Under the pieces are notes generated by a model, which worked only from the letters and a program-made list of their open reading frames with translations, was not told where the DNA came from and made no database searches. The position numbers and the translations under genes were made by a program. DNA of 64,000 nt from Kosakonia oryzendophytica (lineage in GTDB: Bacteria > Pseudomonadota > Gammaproteobacteria > Enterobacterales > Enterobacteriaceae), in the NCBI RefSeq assembly GCF_900094925.1, contig NZ_FMAY01000010.1:1-64000 (forward strand), read 5' to 3'. The number at the start of each line of letters is the position of its first letter. Within the stretch, counting starts at the first letter, position 1. Of the stretch, positions 20,255 to 29,523 are shown one piece after another.

Positions 20255-20275
20255 TACCTATCTTAACAATAGGTA
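20255..20275. repeat. Inverted repeat in comR-ycfJ interval
   Basis: TACCTAT (20255-20261) and ATAGGTA (20269-20275) form a perfect seven-base inverted repeat with a seven-base spacer. It lies in an AT-rich region upstream of the small membrane-protein gene and may be an operator for it. No regulator can be named. Confidence 0.4.
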
Positions 20276-20484
20276 AAAACTTTCAGCGTTTTTCCCCGCT
20301 TTGCTAAGATTAATTGTGATTATTGCTGTGCTAATGATTAGTACGAGTGATGTATAAATTATAAGTGTCATGAAGACGCGCTAAGCTATGACTTTCCCTT
20401 ACTCTCGCTCTACCTGTTGTACTGAATTATACCGTTGATATAGGGCATTTCACTGTACTTAACACATGCATAAGGAAAATGAAC

Positions 20485-20634
20485 ATGATTTTGCTATTAC
20501 CATTCATTAAAGTGTTAATAGTAATAACATTGTTATGTGGTCTGTGGGTGGTGTGTGGTGGTTCGGTACTGTTTGCGTTTATTTCTGTTTTAATCACCGG
20601 CCTGCTGGTAATTCGCCAACACGACTTTATTTGA
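20485..20634 (+). CDS. Predicted 49-residue hydrophobic membrane protein
   Basis: I do not recognise this protein. The 49 residues begin MILLLPFIKVLIVITLL and are almost wholly hydrophobic until the last six or seven (RQHDFI), compatible with one or two transmembrane helices joined at CGGS. AAGGA lies eight to nine bases before ATG 20485; an in-frame ATG at 20479 is too close to it. The stop is followed within six bases by a strong hairpin terminator, so the unit looks like a complete small gene. It lies between comR and convergent ycfJ, with AT-rich sequence upstream that could hold its promoter. Function unknown. Confidence 0.6.
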   Translation: MILLLPFIKVLIVITLLCGLWVVCGGSVLFAFISVLITGLLVIRQHDFI

Positions 20635-20639
20635 TGGTT

Positions 20640-20672
20640 AAAAAGCCTTGCATCGCTGCAAGGCTTTTTACA
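20640..20672 (+). terminator. Terminator after the small membrane-protein gene
   Basis: Stem AAAAAGCCTTGCA/TGCAAGGCTTTTT around a four-base loop, with flanking A and T runs, so it can act in both directions. It is separate from the ycfJ terminator that follows. Confidence 0.8.
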
Positions 20673-20674
20673 TG

Positions 20675-20709
20675 AAAAAAGGCTCCTCAGCCTGAGCAAT
20701 TGAGGAGCC
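20675..20709 (-). terminator. ycfJ terminator
   Basis: Stem GGCTCCTCA (20681-20689)/TGAGGAGCC (20701-20709). Read on the minus strand, the stem is followed by a T run complementary to the A run at 20675-20680. Confidence 0.8.
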
Positions 20710-20730
20710 AACATGCAGAGTACTTCTGTT

Positions 20731-21270
20731 TTACGCTTTGTTATTCAAAATAAGCTGACCATTGTTATCCAGCGGAATTTGCGTTCCCGGATCTTTATCC
20801 ATGCGAATTTTTCCTTGCTGGTCGCCAATCTTGTACGTCACGTCGTAACCGATCATTTTCTCGGATTTGTCATAGACGGTTTTACAGCGTTGCTGGGTCG
20901 TGGTGTAGGTGTCCCTTTCCTGCATCCCGCCCTGGATTTGGTTACCGGCGTAGCCGCCACCCAGCGCGCCGACGACGGTAGCAACATCTCTGCCCCGGCC
21001 GCCACCAAACTGGTGACCCAACACCCCACCAGCCACTGCGCCCAGAACAGAACCGGTAATGCGGTTCTCATCCTGTACTGGCCGGCGGTGTGTCATGGTG
21101 ACGTTGCGACACTCCTCACGGGGCGTTTTAATGCTCTCTTTGATTGGCGTGGCGGAAACCACCTGCGCATACTGGGGACCACGGTCAAATACATTCAGAC
21201 TGGCAACCGCGGCAACGCCCAGTGCAGCGGCCACGCCAATCCCGATACCCGCTAACATTGATTTATTCAC
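20731..21270 (-). CDS. ycfJ: Glycine-zipper membrane protein YcfJ
   Basis: YcfJ belongs to the glycine-zipper 2TM family (compare SlyB and OsmB) and is of unknown molecular function, with stress-related roles reported. The 179-residue protein has an N-terminal hydrophobic segment (MLAGIGIGVAAALGVAAV) and a glycine-rich block GSVLGAVAGGVLGHQFGGG near residues 72-90. The start is GTG at 21270 with GGAGA about seven bases upstream, giving the E. coli length; the in-frame extension to 21303 lacks support. Confidence 0.93.
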   Translation of the reverse strand: MNKSMLAGIGIGVAAALGVAAVASLNVFDRGPQYAQVVSATPIKESIKTPREECRNVTMTHRRPVQDENRITGSVLGAVAGGVLGHQFGGGRGRDVATVVGALGGGYAGNQIQGGMQERDTYTTTQQRCKTVYDKSEKMIGYDVTYKIGDQQGKIRMDKDPGTQIPLDNNGQLILNNKA

Positions 21271-21425
21271 AGGATTATCTCCCTCGTTTGCTATTAGCAA
21301 CAATTTTGCAACTTCGGCAGTCGTTAAGCCAATCGGAAAGAGAGGAAAAAATGGGATATATAGGGGAGAAATCAGGATATTCAGAGTTGTCTGAACGCTA
21401 TAGTGGCCACAGGCAGACGGAAATA

Positions 21426-21455
21426 CTGCTCCCTGCGCGAGTAGCCAGGGAGCAG
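21426..21455 (-). terminator. Hairpin downstream of ndh
   Basis: Perfect ten-base-pair stem CTGCTCCCTG/CAGGGAGCAG with a ten-base loop, 16 bases after the ndh stop on the minus strand. The following T-run is weak (TATTT). Confidence 0.55.
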
Positions 21456-21470
21456 GAGCAGGAAGGTGTA

Positions 21471-22775
21471 TTAGTGCAGTTTCAACCGTGGGCGAATCAC
21501 CCGATTAATACTGCCTACCAACATCATCAGGCCTGTTTTGAAATAACCGTGCAGTGCAATCTGGTGCATACGATACAAGGAAATATATACGAAGCGGGCA
21601 ATACGGCCTTCAATCATCATTGAACCGCGCATCAGGTTCCCCATCAGGCTACCCACGGTCGAGAAGTTCGACAGCGAAACCAGTGAGCCGTGATCCTTAT
21701 ACACATAAGATTTCAGCGGCTTGCCTTTGATCTGCGCCAGAATGTTATGCAGGGCGAGGCTGGCCATCTGGTGCGCCGCCTGTGCGCGCGGCGGAACAAA
21801 ACCACCTTCAGGACGGGCGCAGGAGGCGCAGTCGCCGATGGCATAAATGTCCGCATCACGTGTGGTTTGCAGCGTTGGTTCAACCACTAATTGATTGATA
21901 CGGTTGGTCTCCAGACCACCAATCTCTTTCATAAAGTCAGGCGCTTTGATGCCCGCCGCCCACACCATCAGATCGGCGTTGATGTATTCGCCATCTTTGG
22001 TATGCAAACCGCCTTCATCAGCGCTGGTAACCATGGTCTGCGTCAGTACACGCACGCCCATTTTGGTCAGCTCGCTATGTGCAGCCCCGGAAATACGCGG
22101 CGGCAACGCAGGCAAAATGCGCTCTCCCGCTTCAACCAGCGTCACGTTCAGCGCTTCATTGGACAGACCTTTGTAACCGTAGCTGTGCAGCTGTTTTACT
22201 GCGTTATGCAGTTCCGCAGAGAGTTCAACCCCTGTCGCACCGCCGCCAACAATCGCAATATTCACTTTGCCATTGGCACCAAGGTTAGCGGAGTATTTCA
22301 GGAACAGGTTCAGCATCTCCTGGTGGAAACGGCGCGCCTGATGCGGGTTATCGAGGAAAATGCAGTGTTCTTTTACACCCGGCGTGTTGAAATCATTGGA
22401 GGTGCTGCCCAGTGCCATGATCAGCGTGTCATAGGCCAGTTTTCGCTCCGGCACCAGCAACTCGCCTTTTTCATCACGCAGCTCCGCAAGCGTCAGGGTT
22501 TTACTCTCACGGTTAATGTCCACCACGGAACCCAGTTGGAACTGGAAATGATGGTTACGTGCGTGCGCCAGGTAGCTCAGCGCATCAACGCCTTCATCGA
22601 GTGAACCTGTTGCGACTTCATGCAGCAACGGTTTCCATAAATGGCTGTGGTTACGATCCACCAGCGTAATTTTGGCTTTTTTACCGCGGCCGAGTTTTTT
22701 CCCCAACTGCGTTGCCAGCTCCAGACCGCCAGCACCACCACCCACAATTACAATCTTTTTCAATGGTGTAGTCAA
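21471..22775 (-). CDS. ndh: NADH:quinone oxidoreductase II (NDH-2)
   Basis: NDH-2 oxidises NADH and reduces quinone at the inner membrane without pumping protons. At 434 residues it equals E. coli Ndh. It has the FAD-binding [10 protein letters not shown] at residues 11-20, the NADH-binding [14 protein letters not shown] near 180, the motif [10 protein letters not shown], and a C-terminal amphipathic region that binds the membrane. A FNR-type site upstream fits the known anaerobic repression of ndh. Confidence 0.98.
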   Translation of the reverse strand: MTTPLKKIVIVGGGAGGLELATQLGKKLGRGKKAKITLVDRNHSHLWKPLLHEVATGSLDEGVDALSYLAHARNHHFQFQLGSVVDINRESKTLTLAELRDEKGELLVPERKLAYDTLIMALGSTSNDFNTPGVKEHCIFLDNPHQARRFHQEMLNLFLKYSANLGANGKVNIAIVGGGATGVELSAELHNAVKQLHSYGYKGLSNEALNVTLVEAGERILPALPPRISGAAHSELTKMGVRVLTQTMVTSADEGGLHTKDGEYINADLMVWAAGIKAPDFMKEIGGLETNRINQLVVEPTLQTTRDADIYAIGDCASCARPEGGFVPPRAQAAHQMASLALHNILAQIKGKPLKSYVYKDHGSLVSLSNFSTVGSLMGNLMRGSMMIEGRIARFVYISLYRMHQIALHGYFKTGLMMLVGSINRVIRPRLKLH

Positions 22776-22909
22776 AGTGACCCCCTAAAATATTAACCAA
22801 TTGTTAACTAAAAGTTATACAAATAGCTTTTAGTTAACAAAGGGTTACGCGCTTGCAACTCAACATTGACGATGAGAATACCACGTAAGGTTCAATGGTC
22901 ATACCAAAA

Positions 22910-22923
22910 TTGATATGCATCAA
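22910..22923 (-). promoter_or_regulatory. FNR box upstream of ndh
   Basis: TTGATATGCATCAA is a perfect match to the FNR consensus TTGAT-N4-ATCAA. It lies 135 bases before the ndh start. FNR repression of ndh is established in E. coli. Confidence 0.8.
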
Positions 22924-23044
22924 GTTTTGATGCCTAAAAGATGAACAAGTGTAGTTGCATTACCCAGGAATGCGGGCATCGTTTGCCGGACGCGGAAGGG
23001 AAGAAGCGCATAATACCGGCAGGCGATAACCTGCCGGTGGAAGA

Positions 23045-23587
23045 TCAACCGAGGGTTTTAAACGCTTTGATGCGCTGAAGGTGTGGAGAGATGTTCTTGA
23101 ATTTGTGAGATTGTTCTTCATCCCAGACAATCTCGTAGTAGTGGTGCAGCTCATCCGACGTGCGCTGGTTGTCCAGCGCCTCATCGTTACGCGACAAAAT
23201 CACCAGGCAGCGATCACGATTTTTTTCACGGAAATTAGACACACACTTCGTAGCAATGTCCCGATACTCTTCCGGGCGATCGATTTTTCCCTCCATGTTC
23301 TCATAGGGGAACAGATTAGGGTTGAGGATCACCTGACGAATATCACACAGAAAGCCAATGCGCTCCGCCCAGTATCCACCCAGCCCTACGCCGCAAATCA
23401 GCGGACGCTCATCGACATTCAACTGCAACATCTTATCCACTTCTTTCAACAAGTGTTGCATATCGTGTTTCGGGTGCCGCGTGCTGTAGCTAATCAGACG
23501 CACATCCGGATCGATAAACTGTAGCTGCAACACCTTTTCATGGTTGCCGGGACTGTTTGAGTCAAAACCGTGTAAATAGATAATCAT
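23045..23587 (-). CDS. ycfP: UPF0227 alpha/beta-fold protein YcfP
   Basis: YcfP is a 180-residue alpha/beta-hydrolase-like protein of unknown substrate, encoded next to nagZ in enterobacteria. It starts [18 protein letters not shown]. The position of the usual nucleophile elbow reads [10 protein letters not shown], with leucine in place of serine, as I recall for the E. coli protein too, so classical esterase activity is doubtful. It is the last gene of the lpoB-thiK-nagZ-ycfP run. Confidence 0.94.
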   Translation of the reverse strand: MIIYLHGFDSNSPGNHEKVLQLQFIDPDVRLISYSTRHPKHDMQHLLKEVDKMLQLNVDERPLICGVGLGGYWAERIGFLCDIRQVILNPNLFPYENMEGKIDRPEEYRDIATKCVSNFREKNRDRCLVILSRNDEALDNQRTSDELHHYYEIVWDEEQSHKFKNISPHLQRIKAFKTLG

Positions 23588-23623
23588 GGTATCCTCACCA
23601 CTTCGACATCGCGTCCGCAGGTG

Positions 23624-24649
23624 TTAATGAGCCGCTTTCTGCTCCTGCCAGCGCTCGTGTAACCGCTCCAGCTCCTGACTGACAGCTTTCCAGCGCGCCG
23701 TGCTCATCAACTCCTGACGAGAATATGAACCTTTATGATACAATTGTGTAACACGCTCTGCATTGATCGGCGACAGGTTATCTAACACACTCACTGCGCC
23801 TTTACGATTATTGCAGACCAGGATCATATCGCAACCGGCGTCCAGCGACGCCTGCCCACGCTCTGCATAACTGCCCATAATCGCAGCGCCTTCCATCGAC
23901 AAATCGTCAGAGAAAATCACGCCGTCAAACCCCAATTCAGCACGCAATACGGTTTTCAGCCAGTAGGGCGAACCGCTGGCCGGGCGTGGATCGATATCCG
24001 TATAAATCACATGCGCAGGCATGATGGCATCAAGTTTGTTTTGCTCAATAAGCTGGCGGAATACCGACATATCTTTGGCGCGGATCTCCGCTTGCGGGCG
24101 CGGATCACGCGGGGTCTCTTTATGAGAATCTGCCGTCACGGCACCATGCCCGGGGAAGTGTTTGCCGGTAGTTTTCATACCTGCACTGTGCATACCGTCG
24201 ATAAACTGCGTTGCCATCGCCAGCGCCTTTACCGGATCGTCGTGGTAAGAACGCTCACCAATTGCCGCACTGATATGCCCAACATCCAGCACCGGGGCGA
24301 AACTGATGTCGATATCCATCGCAATCATTTCGCTGGCCATCAACCAGCCCGCATCCTGCGCCAGACGGCCGCCCTCTTCCAACCCATGCACTGCGGCAAA
24401 AGACTGGGCGGCAGGCAGCCGGGTAAAGCCTTCGCGGAAACGCTGTACGCGACCGCCTTCCTGGTCGACGGCCACCACAAGACGATGGCGCGACGCGCTA
24501 CGGATCTGGCGCACCAATTCACGTAATTGCGCCGGATCGTGATAATTGCGGGTAAAGAGGATCAAGCCACCTACCAGCGGATGCGCCAGAATTTCGCGCT
24601 CTTCCGCATCCAGTTCATACCCTTCCACATCCAACATGACCGGCCCCAC
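23624..24649 (-). CDS. nagZ: Beta-N-acetylglucosaminidase NagZ
   Basis: NagZ removes GlcNAc from anhydro-muropeptides in the cytoplasm during peptidoglycan recycling; its product influences AmpC induction. The 341-residue GH3 protein has the substrate-binding [18 protein letters not shown] with the catalytic Asp/His loop, and the nucleophile aspartate in [13 protein letters not shown]. The GTG at 24649 has AGAGG five bases upstream and matches the E. coli start ([12 protein letters not shown]); GTG 24655 would overlap its own Shine-Dalgarno. Confidence 0.97.
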   Translation of the reverse strand: MGPVMLDVEGYELDAEEREILAHPLVGGLILFTRNYHDPAQLRELVRQIRSASRHRLVVAVDQEGGRVQRFREGFTRLPAAQSFAAVHGLEEGGRLAQDAGWLMASEMIAMDIDISFAPVLDVGHISAAIGERSYHDDPVKALAMATQFIDGMHSAGMKTTGKHFPGHGAVTADSHKETPRDPRPQAEIRAKDMSVFRQLIEQNKLDAIMPAHVIYTDIDPRPASGSPYWLKTVLRAELGFDGVIFSDDLSMEGAAIMGSYAERGQASLDAGCDMILVCNNRKGAVSVLDNLSPINAERVTQLYHKGSYSRQELMSTARWKAVSQELERLHERWQEQKAAH

Positions 24650-24660
24650 ACTCACCTCTC

Positions 24661-25476
24661 TTATCCTTCAGTCTGTAGCTGACGCCATACTTCATTCGCC
24701 AGCGTAATAAATTGTTGTTCACCCGTTTGCTGCCAACGGCACTCATACCAGCCGGCCATCAGCATCAAAACCCAGGGTCGCCAGCGTCTTACCTGTCGCC
24801 ATAACTGAGCCGGTGCGATAGACGAACACCGTGCGTAGTCCTCCACCAGCGCTCGCCGCTGTGCGTCGTTGTCCATCCACACGGCGGCCAGTTCGAGAGC
24901 GATATCACCGTCTCCCGCATACTCCCAGTCGATCAGCCTTACGCTATGCGGGCCATGCACCAGATTGCCCACGTGTACATCCATATGTAACGGTGCCAAC
25001 CGCAGCGGCACCGGTTCGCCTTGTTGACGGAGCCGTTTTAATCGCCGCAGCCAAAACGGGGTTCGCCGGTCTGGCGCGCAACGTTGCCAGTATCCTTCGA
25101 GCAGCGGAAGCAGCGTGATCCGCCAGCCAAAACAGGCCTGACGGTGCAAATCATAGAGCAATGCCGCCAGTTCGTTGCTCGGGGGCAACACCGTTTTTGT
25201 TTCACCGGGCAGATAATCAATCGCCATCCACTCGCCAGTGCAGAGATGGGCGCGTGGCGCAATCGTCGGCGGTAAATGTTTAAACACCCGGTATTGTCGC
25301 CGGAAAGGTGAAGATGCGCTCTGATGACGCTGGCGCAACACCCGCGTGTGCAGGCCATCGCTGATAAGACAACTCCCGCCGCTAAGTCCGGTATTCTGAC
25401 TGGCGACGGGAGCATATTGCGGAAAATAGCGTGACAGGATGTCGTCACGCGTTGGTTTATTGTTGCTGAACCGCAC
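24661..25476 (-). CDS. thiK: Thiamine kinase ThiK (YcfN)
   Basis: ThiK phosphorylates thiamine to thiamine monophosphate in the salvage route. The 271-residue protein (E. coli 274) is a choline-kinase/APH-fold enzyme, with the catalytic [11 protein letters not shown] and the metal-binding [17 protein letters not shown]. The start is GTG at 25476, overlapping the end of lpoB by 20 bases. Divergence from E. coli is higher than for its neighbours, but the motifs are intact. Confidence 0.94.
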   Translation of the reverse strand: MRFSNNKPTRDDILSRYFPQYAPVASQNTGLSGGSCLISDGLHTRVLRQRHQSASSPFRRQYRVFKHLPPTIAPRAHLCTGEWMAIDYLPGETKTVLPPSNELAALLYDLHRQACFGWRITLLPLLEGYWQRCAPDRRTPFWLRRLKRLRQQGEPVPLRLAPLHMDVHVGNLVHGPHSVRLIDWEYAGDGDIALELAAVWMDNDAQRRALVEDYARCSSIAPAQLWRQVRRWRPWVLMLMAGWYECRWQQTGEQQFITLANEVWRQLQTEG

Positions 25477-26116
25477 CTTTACCCGACCAGATAATCTCGC
25501 CGGTCTGCACCAGCATCAATTGCATTTGCAGACCCGGTGCATTGGCATTTCCGGTCGCGTTGGAATACAGCACATATTGCGCGCCGACATTGCGGGCAAT
25601 GCCAATCGCTTTGCTACGCGTCCCCAGACTGTCCTGCGGTGAAAGCCCCAGTTGTTGCTTCGCCACGGCCAGTTGTTGTGCGGTAATCAATGTAAATTTG
25701 CCGTTATTAGCCAGCGCATTACGCACCGCCTCGGTGGCTTCACCGGTATTGATGGCGCCATTAGTGCGGTTATTTACGCTATCCACGAGCAGCACGCTTC
25801 CCGCTATTGCACCGCTCGCAGGCAACATTTTGCCCACCATCGGTTGCACCGCGCCATTCCAGTCATAGTGACGTTCACGCGGCGTTGGCTGCGCAGTCTG
25901 ATCCTGATGCTCAATCGGGCCTGGCTGCTGCTGCGGCAGTGTCGGGACAGAAGGCACCGTCGGTACCGGTTGTTGCGGCTGCGGCTGCGTGGGTTGCTGC
26001 TCCCCTCCCCCGGCCTGATCGACAGGTGCGGGTTGTTGCTCACCGCGAATGATACAACCCGACAACAACATGGCGAAAGTTGTCAGTAGTGCGTAGCGTC
26101 CAAGTGTTTTAATCAA
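25457..26116 (-). CDS. lpoB: Outer-membrane lipoprotein LpoB, activator of PBP1B
   Basis: LpoB reaches through the periplasm to activate the peptidoglycan synthase PBP1B. The 219-residue protein (E. coli 213) has a lipobox LLSGC, so the mature protein begins at Cys21, then a long proline/glutamine-rich disordered stretch (about residues 28-80) and a conserved C-terminal domain with [15 protein letters not shown] and [17 protein letters not shown]. It overlaps thiK and follows ycfL by 10 bases. Confidence 0.97.
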   Translation of the reverse strand: MIKTLGRYALLTTFAMLLSGCIIRGEQQPAPVDQAGGGEQQPTQPQPQQPVPTVPSVPTLPQQQPGPIEHQDQTAQPTPRERHYDWNGAVQPMVGKMLPASGAIAGSVLLVDSVNNRTNGAINTGEATEAVRNALANNGKFTLITAQQLAVAKQQLGLSPQDSLGTRSKAIGIARNVGAQYVLYSNATGNANAPGLQMQLMLVQTGEIIWSGKGAVQQQ

Positions 26117-26126
26117 GAGTCACCCC

Positions 26127-26501
26127 TTACAGGTAGAGATAAAGTCTGACATTACGCGCCCCCAAATAGTTGGCGCTCCCGTAGAGCGTCACACCGGAAT
26201 TCGCCGGAATGGTCACGCTACGCGGGGCTTCCAGGGGATGCATTTCCAGACCTCTGGCGTCATACCAGTAAAAACGATAATGCACAGTAACGGGTTGTTG
26301 CCTCTCATTAAATAACCGTGAAAACGCGGAGGGCTGGAGTTCTTCAGTACTTAACGTTGGCGGCTGCGCGGTAATGCCTGCCGCCAGTATACTGGACTCC
26401 ATCACCAGCGTTTGATTGTTGGCAACCGGGATCGCCGGGCGCGAACTGCACCCCGCCAGCGTCAACGCCGCCAGTAATAAGGCAACACGCCCTGTGGTCA
26501 T
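26127..26501 (-). CDS. ycfL: Predicted lipoprotein YcfL
   Basis: The 124-residue protein matches E. coli YcfL (125 residues), a small lipoprotein of the DUF1425 family with unknown function. The lipobox LAGC lies at the end of a short hydrophobic signal (MTTGRVALLLAALTLAGC). The conserved C-terminal part includes VHYRFYWYDARGLEMHP and TLYGSANYLGA. ATG 26501 directly follows hinT; the longer ORF from 26588 is inside hinT. Confidence 0.93.
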   Translation of the reverse strand: MTTGRVALLLAALTLAGCSSRPAIPVANNQTLVMESSILAAGITAQPPTLSTEELQPSAFSRLFNERQQPVTVHYRFYWYDARGLEMHPLEAPRSVTIPANSGVTLYGSANYLGARNVRLYLYL

Positions 26502-26502
26502 G

Positions 26503-26862
26503 TTACAGGCCTTTATGAGCCAGCATCGGCCCAAGCGCCCGTCCGCCAAGCAGGTGCATATGAATATGATAAACCTCCTGCCCGCCATGACGATTACAAT
26601 TCATGATCAAACGATAACCGTCTTCGTCAATACCTTCATCACGGGCGATTTTCGCCGCCACCGTCAGCATACGCCCAAGCGTCTGTTCATGCGCTTCGGT
26701 CACGTCGTTAACGGTAGGGATGAGGATATTCGGCACAATGAGCACATGCGTGGGTGCTTGCGGGGAAATGTCACGAAAAGCGGTGACCAGCTCATCCTGA
26801 TACACAATGTCTGACGGAATTTCGCGGCGGATAATTTTACTGAAAATGGTTTCTTCGGCCAT
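26503..26862 (-). CDS. hinT: Purine nucleoside phosphoramidase HinT
   Basis: HinT hydrolyses adenosine phosphoramidates and acyl-AMP. The 119-residue protein equals E. coli HinT and carries the histidine triad HIHMHLLGG near the C terminus. The start [13 protein letters not shown] at 26862 has an AAGGAAAA upstream. It heads the hinT-ycfL-lpoB-thiK-nagZ-ycfP run. Confidence 0.97.
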   Translation of the reverse strand: MAEETIFSKIIRREIPSDIVYQDELVTAFRDISPQAPTHVLIVPNILIPTVNDVTEAHEQTLGRMLTVAAKIARDEGIDEDGYRLIMNCNRHGGQEVYHIHMHLLGGRALGPMLAHKGL

Positions 26863-27202
26863 GACGTTTTCCTTTTTTGAGCGCGGGGAGATGCCCGCAG
26901 CCGTCGTCAATTACTTGCCCTAGAGTATGATCGAGTTTCTCTTGTCGTTTCAACCAAAACGCTGTTTTTCTTTCCTCTTTCAGGCACCGCTGGCGCAGGA
27001 ATAGACAACCTTTCCATCTCGCGACGGTGAAACAGCATTTCAGTAATAAATCTTACATCTGTTTACATCCATTTGATGAATGCGTATATTTCGCATTTGC
27101 ATTTTCATGCGCAATTAATGCCAGGCCAATTAAAAATGTACGCCTGCCGCGACAACGTATCGCCGCCGGGCACTCCCTCTAACACACCAGTAAGGTTTAT
27201 TC
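26863..27202. promoter_or_regulatory. Divergent hinT/fhuE intergenic region
   Basis: These 340 bases hold no gene. The fhuE side is AT-rich and contains a six-base inverted repeat AATGCG (27079-27084)/CGCATT (27092-27097). fhuE is Fur-regulated in E. coli, and this repeat is where I would expect the Fur site, but the match to the Fur consensus is poor and I cannot call it. Confidence 0.35.
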
Positions 27203-29410
27203 ATGTCTTTCACTCATCACGCCAGGAAAGCCGCGCATCCGTTAGCCGCCACACCGTCTCTGCTTGCCACGTACATTGCGCTGGCGTTGGCACCTTCTGC
27301 TGCCCTTGCGACTGATAAAACATCTGAAGATACCGTGGTTGTAGACAGCGCAGCGCTAAGCACCTCCGACAGTCAGGATCAGGACTACAGTGTTAAAACC
27401 ACGACAACCGGCACCAAACTGTTGCTGGTGCCACGCGATATTCCGCAATCTGTGAGCGTGGTTAGCCAGCAGCGCATGCAAGATCAGCAGCTGAACACGA
27501 TTGAACAGGTTCTGGACAATACCATTGGCGTAAGCGCCTCGCGTATCGACTCGCACCGGACAAACTTCTTCGCACGCGGTTTTTTCATCAGTAACTTTGC
27601 TTATGAAGATATGCCGACCTTCCTGGATAACCGCTGGAACTTTGGCGATACCGCTGGCGATACAGCCATTTACGACAAAATTGAAGTGGTACGCGGTGCC
27701 GCAGGTCTGATGAGTGGCACGGGTAACCCGTCAGCCTACGTCAATATGGTGCGTAAGCATGCGGACAGTAAAGAGTTCAAAGGCGACGCAACTGCAACGT
27801 ACGGAAGCTGGGATAATCAACGCTACGTCCTCGACTTACAGGCACCATTAACAGAGTCCGGTAATGTGCGAGGCCGCATGATCACCGGCTACCAGGATAA
27901 AGATTCGTGGATTGAGCGTAACCATTACCGCAAAAAATTCCTCACCGGTGTTGTAGATGCAGACCTCACTGATTCCACCACTCTGTCTGTCGGGTATGAC
28001 TATCAGGAAAGCCAGGAAGACAGCCCGACCTGGGGCGGTTTCCCGTCGATGTACAGCGATGGTAGCCGTACGCACTTTCGCCGTGGCTTCAACACAGCGG
28101 CTGACTGGGCTTACTCCAACATGGACTCCACAAAAATTTTCGCCAATCTGACGCAGCGTTTTGATAACGGCTGGGAAGCGAAAGTTAACGCCATGCATGC
28201 GGAAACCAATTTTGACAGCAAATTGATGTATATCGATGGCTATCCGGATAAAAACACCGGTCTCTACGATGCCTCACAATGGCAAGGTGCCTGGGGCGGC
28301 TGGAACCGTGGTGAGCGTAAACAGGACTCTGTGGATGCATTCGTGCGCGGCGGCTACGATCTCCTCGGTCGTCAACATGAAGTGATGTTTGGCGGTAGCT
28401 ACAGTCGTCAGCGTAACAACTATGACAACGCTTATCCGGTGAATGATAATTCCGGTCTGATGGACGTTGGCAGTATCAATCGTTACAGCGGCAATACGCT
28501 TGCTGACCCCACCTGGTCAGACTGGGCGCTCTATCAGCGGGATGTGATCCGCCAGAAATCCGTTTATGCAGCAACCCGTATTTCGCTGGCGGATCCCCTG
28601 CACCTTATTCTGGGTGCGCGTTACACCGAGTGGAGCGCAAAATACAACCTGGAACGTAAACCGGATGAAATCCGCAACAGCAAGTCCGATGATGTAACGC
28701 CGTATGCGGGGCTGGTTTATGACATCGATGACACCTGGTCTGTGTACGGCAGTTATACCTCTATCTTTGAGCCTTCAAGCCAGCGCGATATCAACAGCGA
28801 GTTCCTCGACCCGACGACAGGTAAAAGCTACGAAGCCGGGGTGAAAGGCGACTGGTTTAACACGCGCCTGACGGCAACGTTTGCCCTATTCCGCACCGAG
28901 CAGGATCACGTTGCTGTTTCGACGGGCGAGTACATCCCGAACTCTGGTGGCCAGACGGCGTATAAATCCGTGAACGGCACCGTCAGCAAAGGGGTTGAAT
29001 TTGAACTGAATGGCGCACTGACCGACAACCTGCAACTGACTTTCGGTGCCAGCCGCTTTATGGCGGAAGATGGTGACGGTGTTGCGGTTAACCCGGAACA
29101 AGCGCGTACGACGATGAAGTTGTTTACCCGCTACCAATTACCGATGCTGCCAGAACTTGCTTTTGGTGGTGGTGCCCGCTGGCAAAACAAAAGCTGGCAG
29201 GATATTAAAGGCCCGAATGGCGATACCCGTATCACCCAGAGCGGCTACACCGTGGTTGACCTGTTTACCCGTTATCAGGCCACTAAAAATTTCGCGATTC
29301 AGGCCAACCTGAACAATGTGTTCGATAAAGCGTATTACGATTATCTGGGCACTTATGGGGTTTATGGCGCGCCGCGTAACTTCTCTATCAGCGCCAACTA
29401 CCGTTTCTGA
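27203..29410 (+). CDS. fhuE: TonB-dependent receptor FhuE for coprogen/rhodotorulate
   Basis: FhuE imports ferric coprogen, rhodotorulic acid and ferrioxamine B across the outer membrane with TonB energy. The 735-residue protein (E. coli 729) has a signal peptide to about ALA36, a TonB-box-like EDTVVVDSAA, the plug domain with DNTIGVSASRIDSH and RGAAGLMSGTGNPSAYVNM, and a beta-barrel ending in NFSISANYRF with terminal phenylalanine. Position between hinT and ptsG matches E. coli. Confidence 0.96.
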   Translation: MSFTHHARKAAHPLAATPSLLATYIALALAPSAALATDKTSEDTVVVDSAALSTSDSQDQDYSVKTTTTGTKLLLVPRDIPQSVSVVSQQRMQDQQLNTIEQVLDNTIGVSASRIDSHRTNFFARGFFISNFAYEDMPTFLDNRWNFGDTAGDTAIYDKIEVVRGAAGLMSGTGNPSAYVNMVRKHADSKEFKGDATATYGSWDNQRYVLDLQAPLTESGNVRGRMITGYQDKDSWIERNHYRKKFLTGVVDADLTDSTTLSVGYDYQESQEDSPTWGGFPSMYSDGSRTHFRRGFNTAADWAYSNMDSTKIFANLTQRFDNGWEAKVNAMHAETNFDSKLMYIDGYPDKNTGLYDASQWQGAWGGWNRGERKQDSVDAFVRGGYDLLGRQHEVMFGGSYSRQRNNYDNAYPVNDNSGLMDVGSINRYSGNTLADPTWSDWALYQRDVIRQKSVYAATRISLADPLHLILGARYTEWSAKYNLERKPDEIRNSKSDDVTPYAGLVYDIDDTWSVYGSYTSIFEPSSQRDINSEFLDPTTGKSYEAGVKGDWFNTRLTATFALFRTEQDHVAVSTGEYIPNSGGQTAYKSVNGTVSKGVEFELNGALTDNLQLTFGASRFMAEDGDGVAVNPEQARTTMKLFTRYQLPMLPELAFGGGARWQNKSWQDIKGPNGDTRITQSGYTVVDLFTRYQATKNFAIQANLNNVFDKAYYDYLGTYGVYGAPRNFSISANYRF

Positions 29411-29429
29411 TAAGCGTGCTAAAGGCTAA

Positions 29430-29453
29430 GGGAGCCTGATGGCTCCCTTTTTT
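29430..29453 (+). terminator. fhuE terminator
   Basis: Stem GGGAGCC/GGCTCCC with loop TGAT followed by six T. Confidence 0.85.
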
Positions 29454-29478
29454 ATACTCTCGCATCATTACACCCCAT

Positions 29479-29502
29479 AAAAAAGGGAGCCATCAGGCTC
29501 CC
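29479..29502 (-). terminator. ptsG terminator
   Basis: Mirror copy of the fhuE terminator: on the minus strand it reads the same stem, the same loop TGAT and six T. It lies 21 bases after the ptsG stop. Confidence 0.85.
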
Positions 29503-29523
29503 TCAGTCTCCCCAGACTATGGC

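Noticed and set aside
21348-21480. Small plus-strand ORF starting MGYIGEKSGY with AGAGG upstream
   Set aside because: It runs through the ndh terminator hairpin and continues antisense into ndh; no sign of a real protein.
26863-27202. Fur box upstream of fhuE
   Set aside because: Expected from E. coli, but no segment matches the Fur consensus well enough to call.
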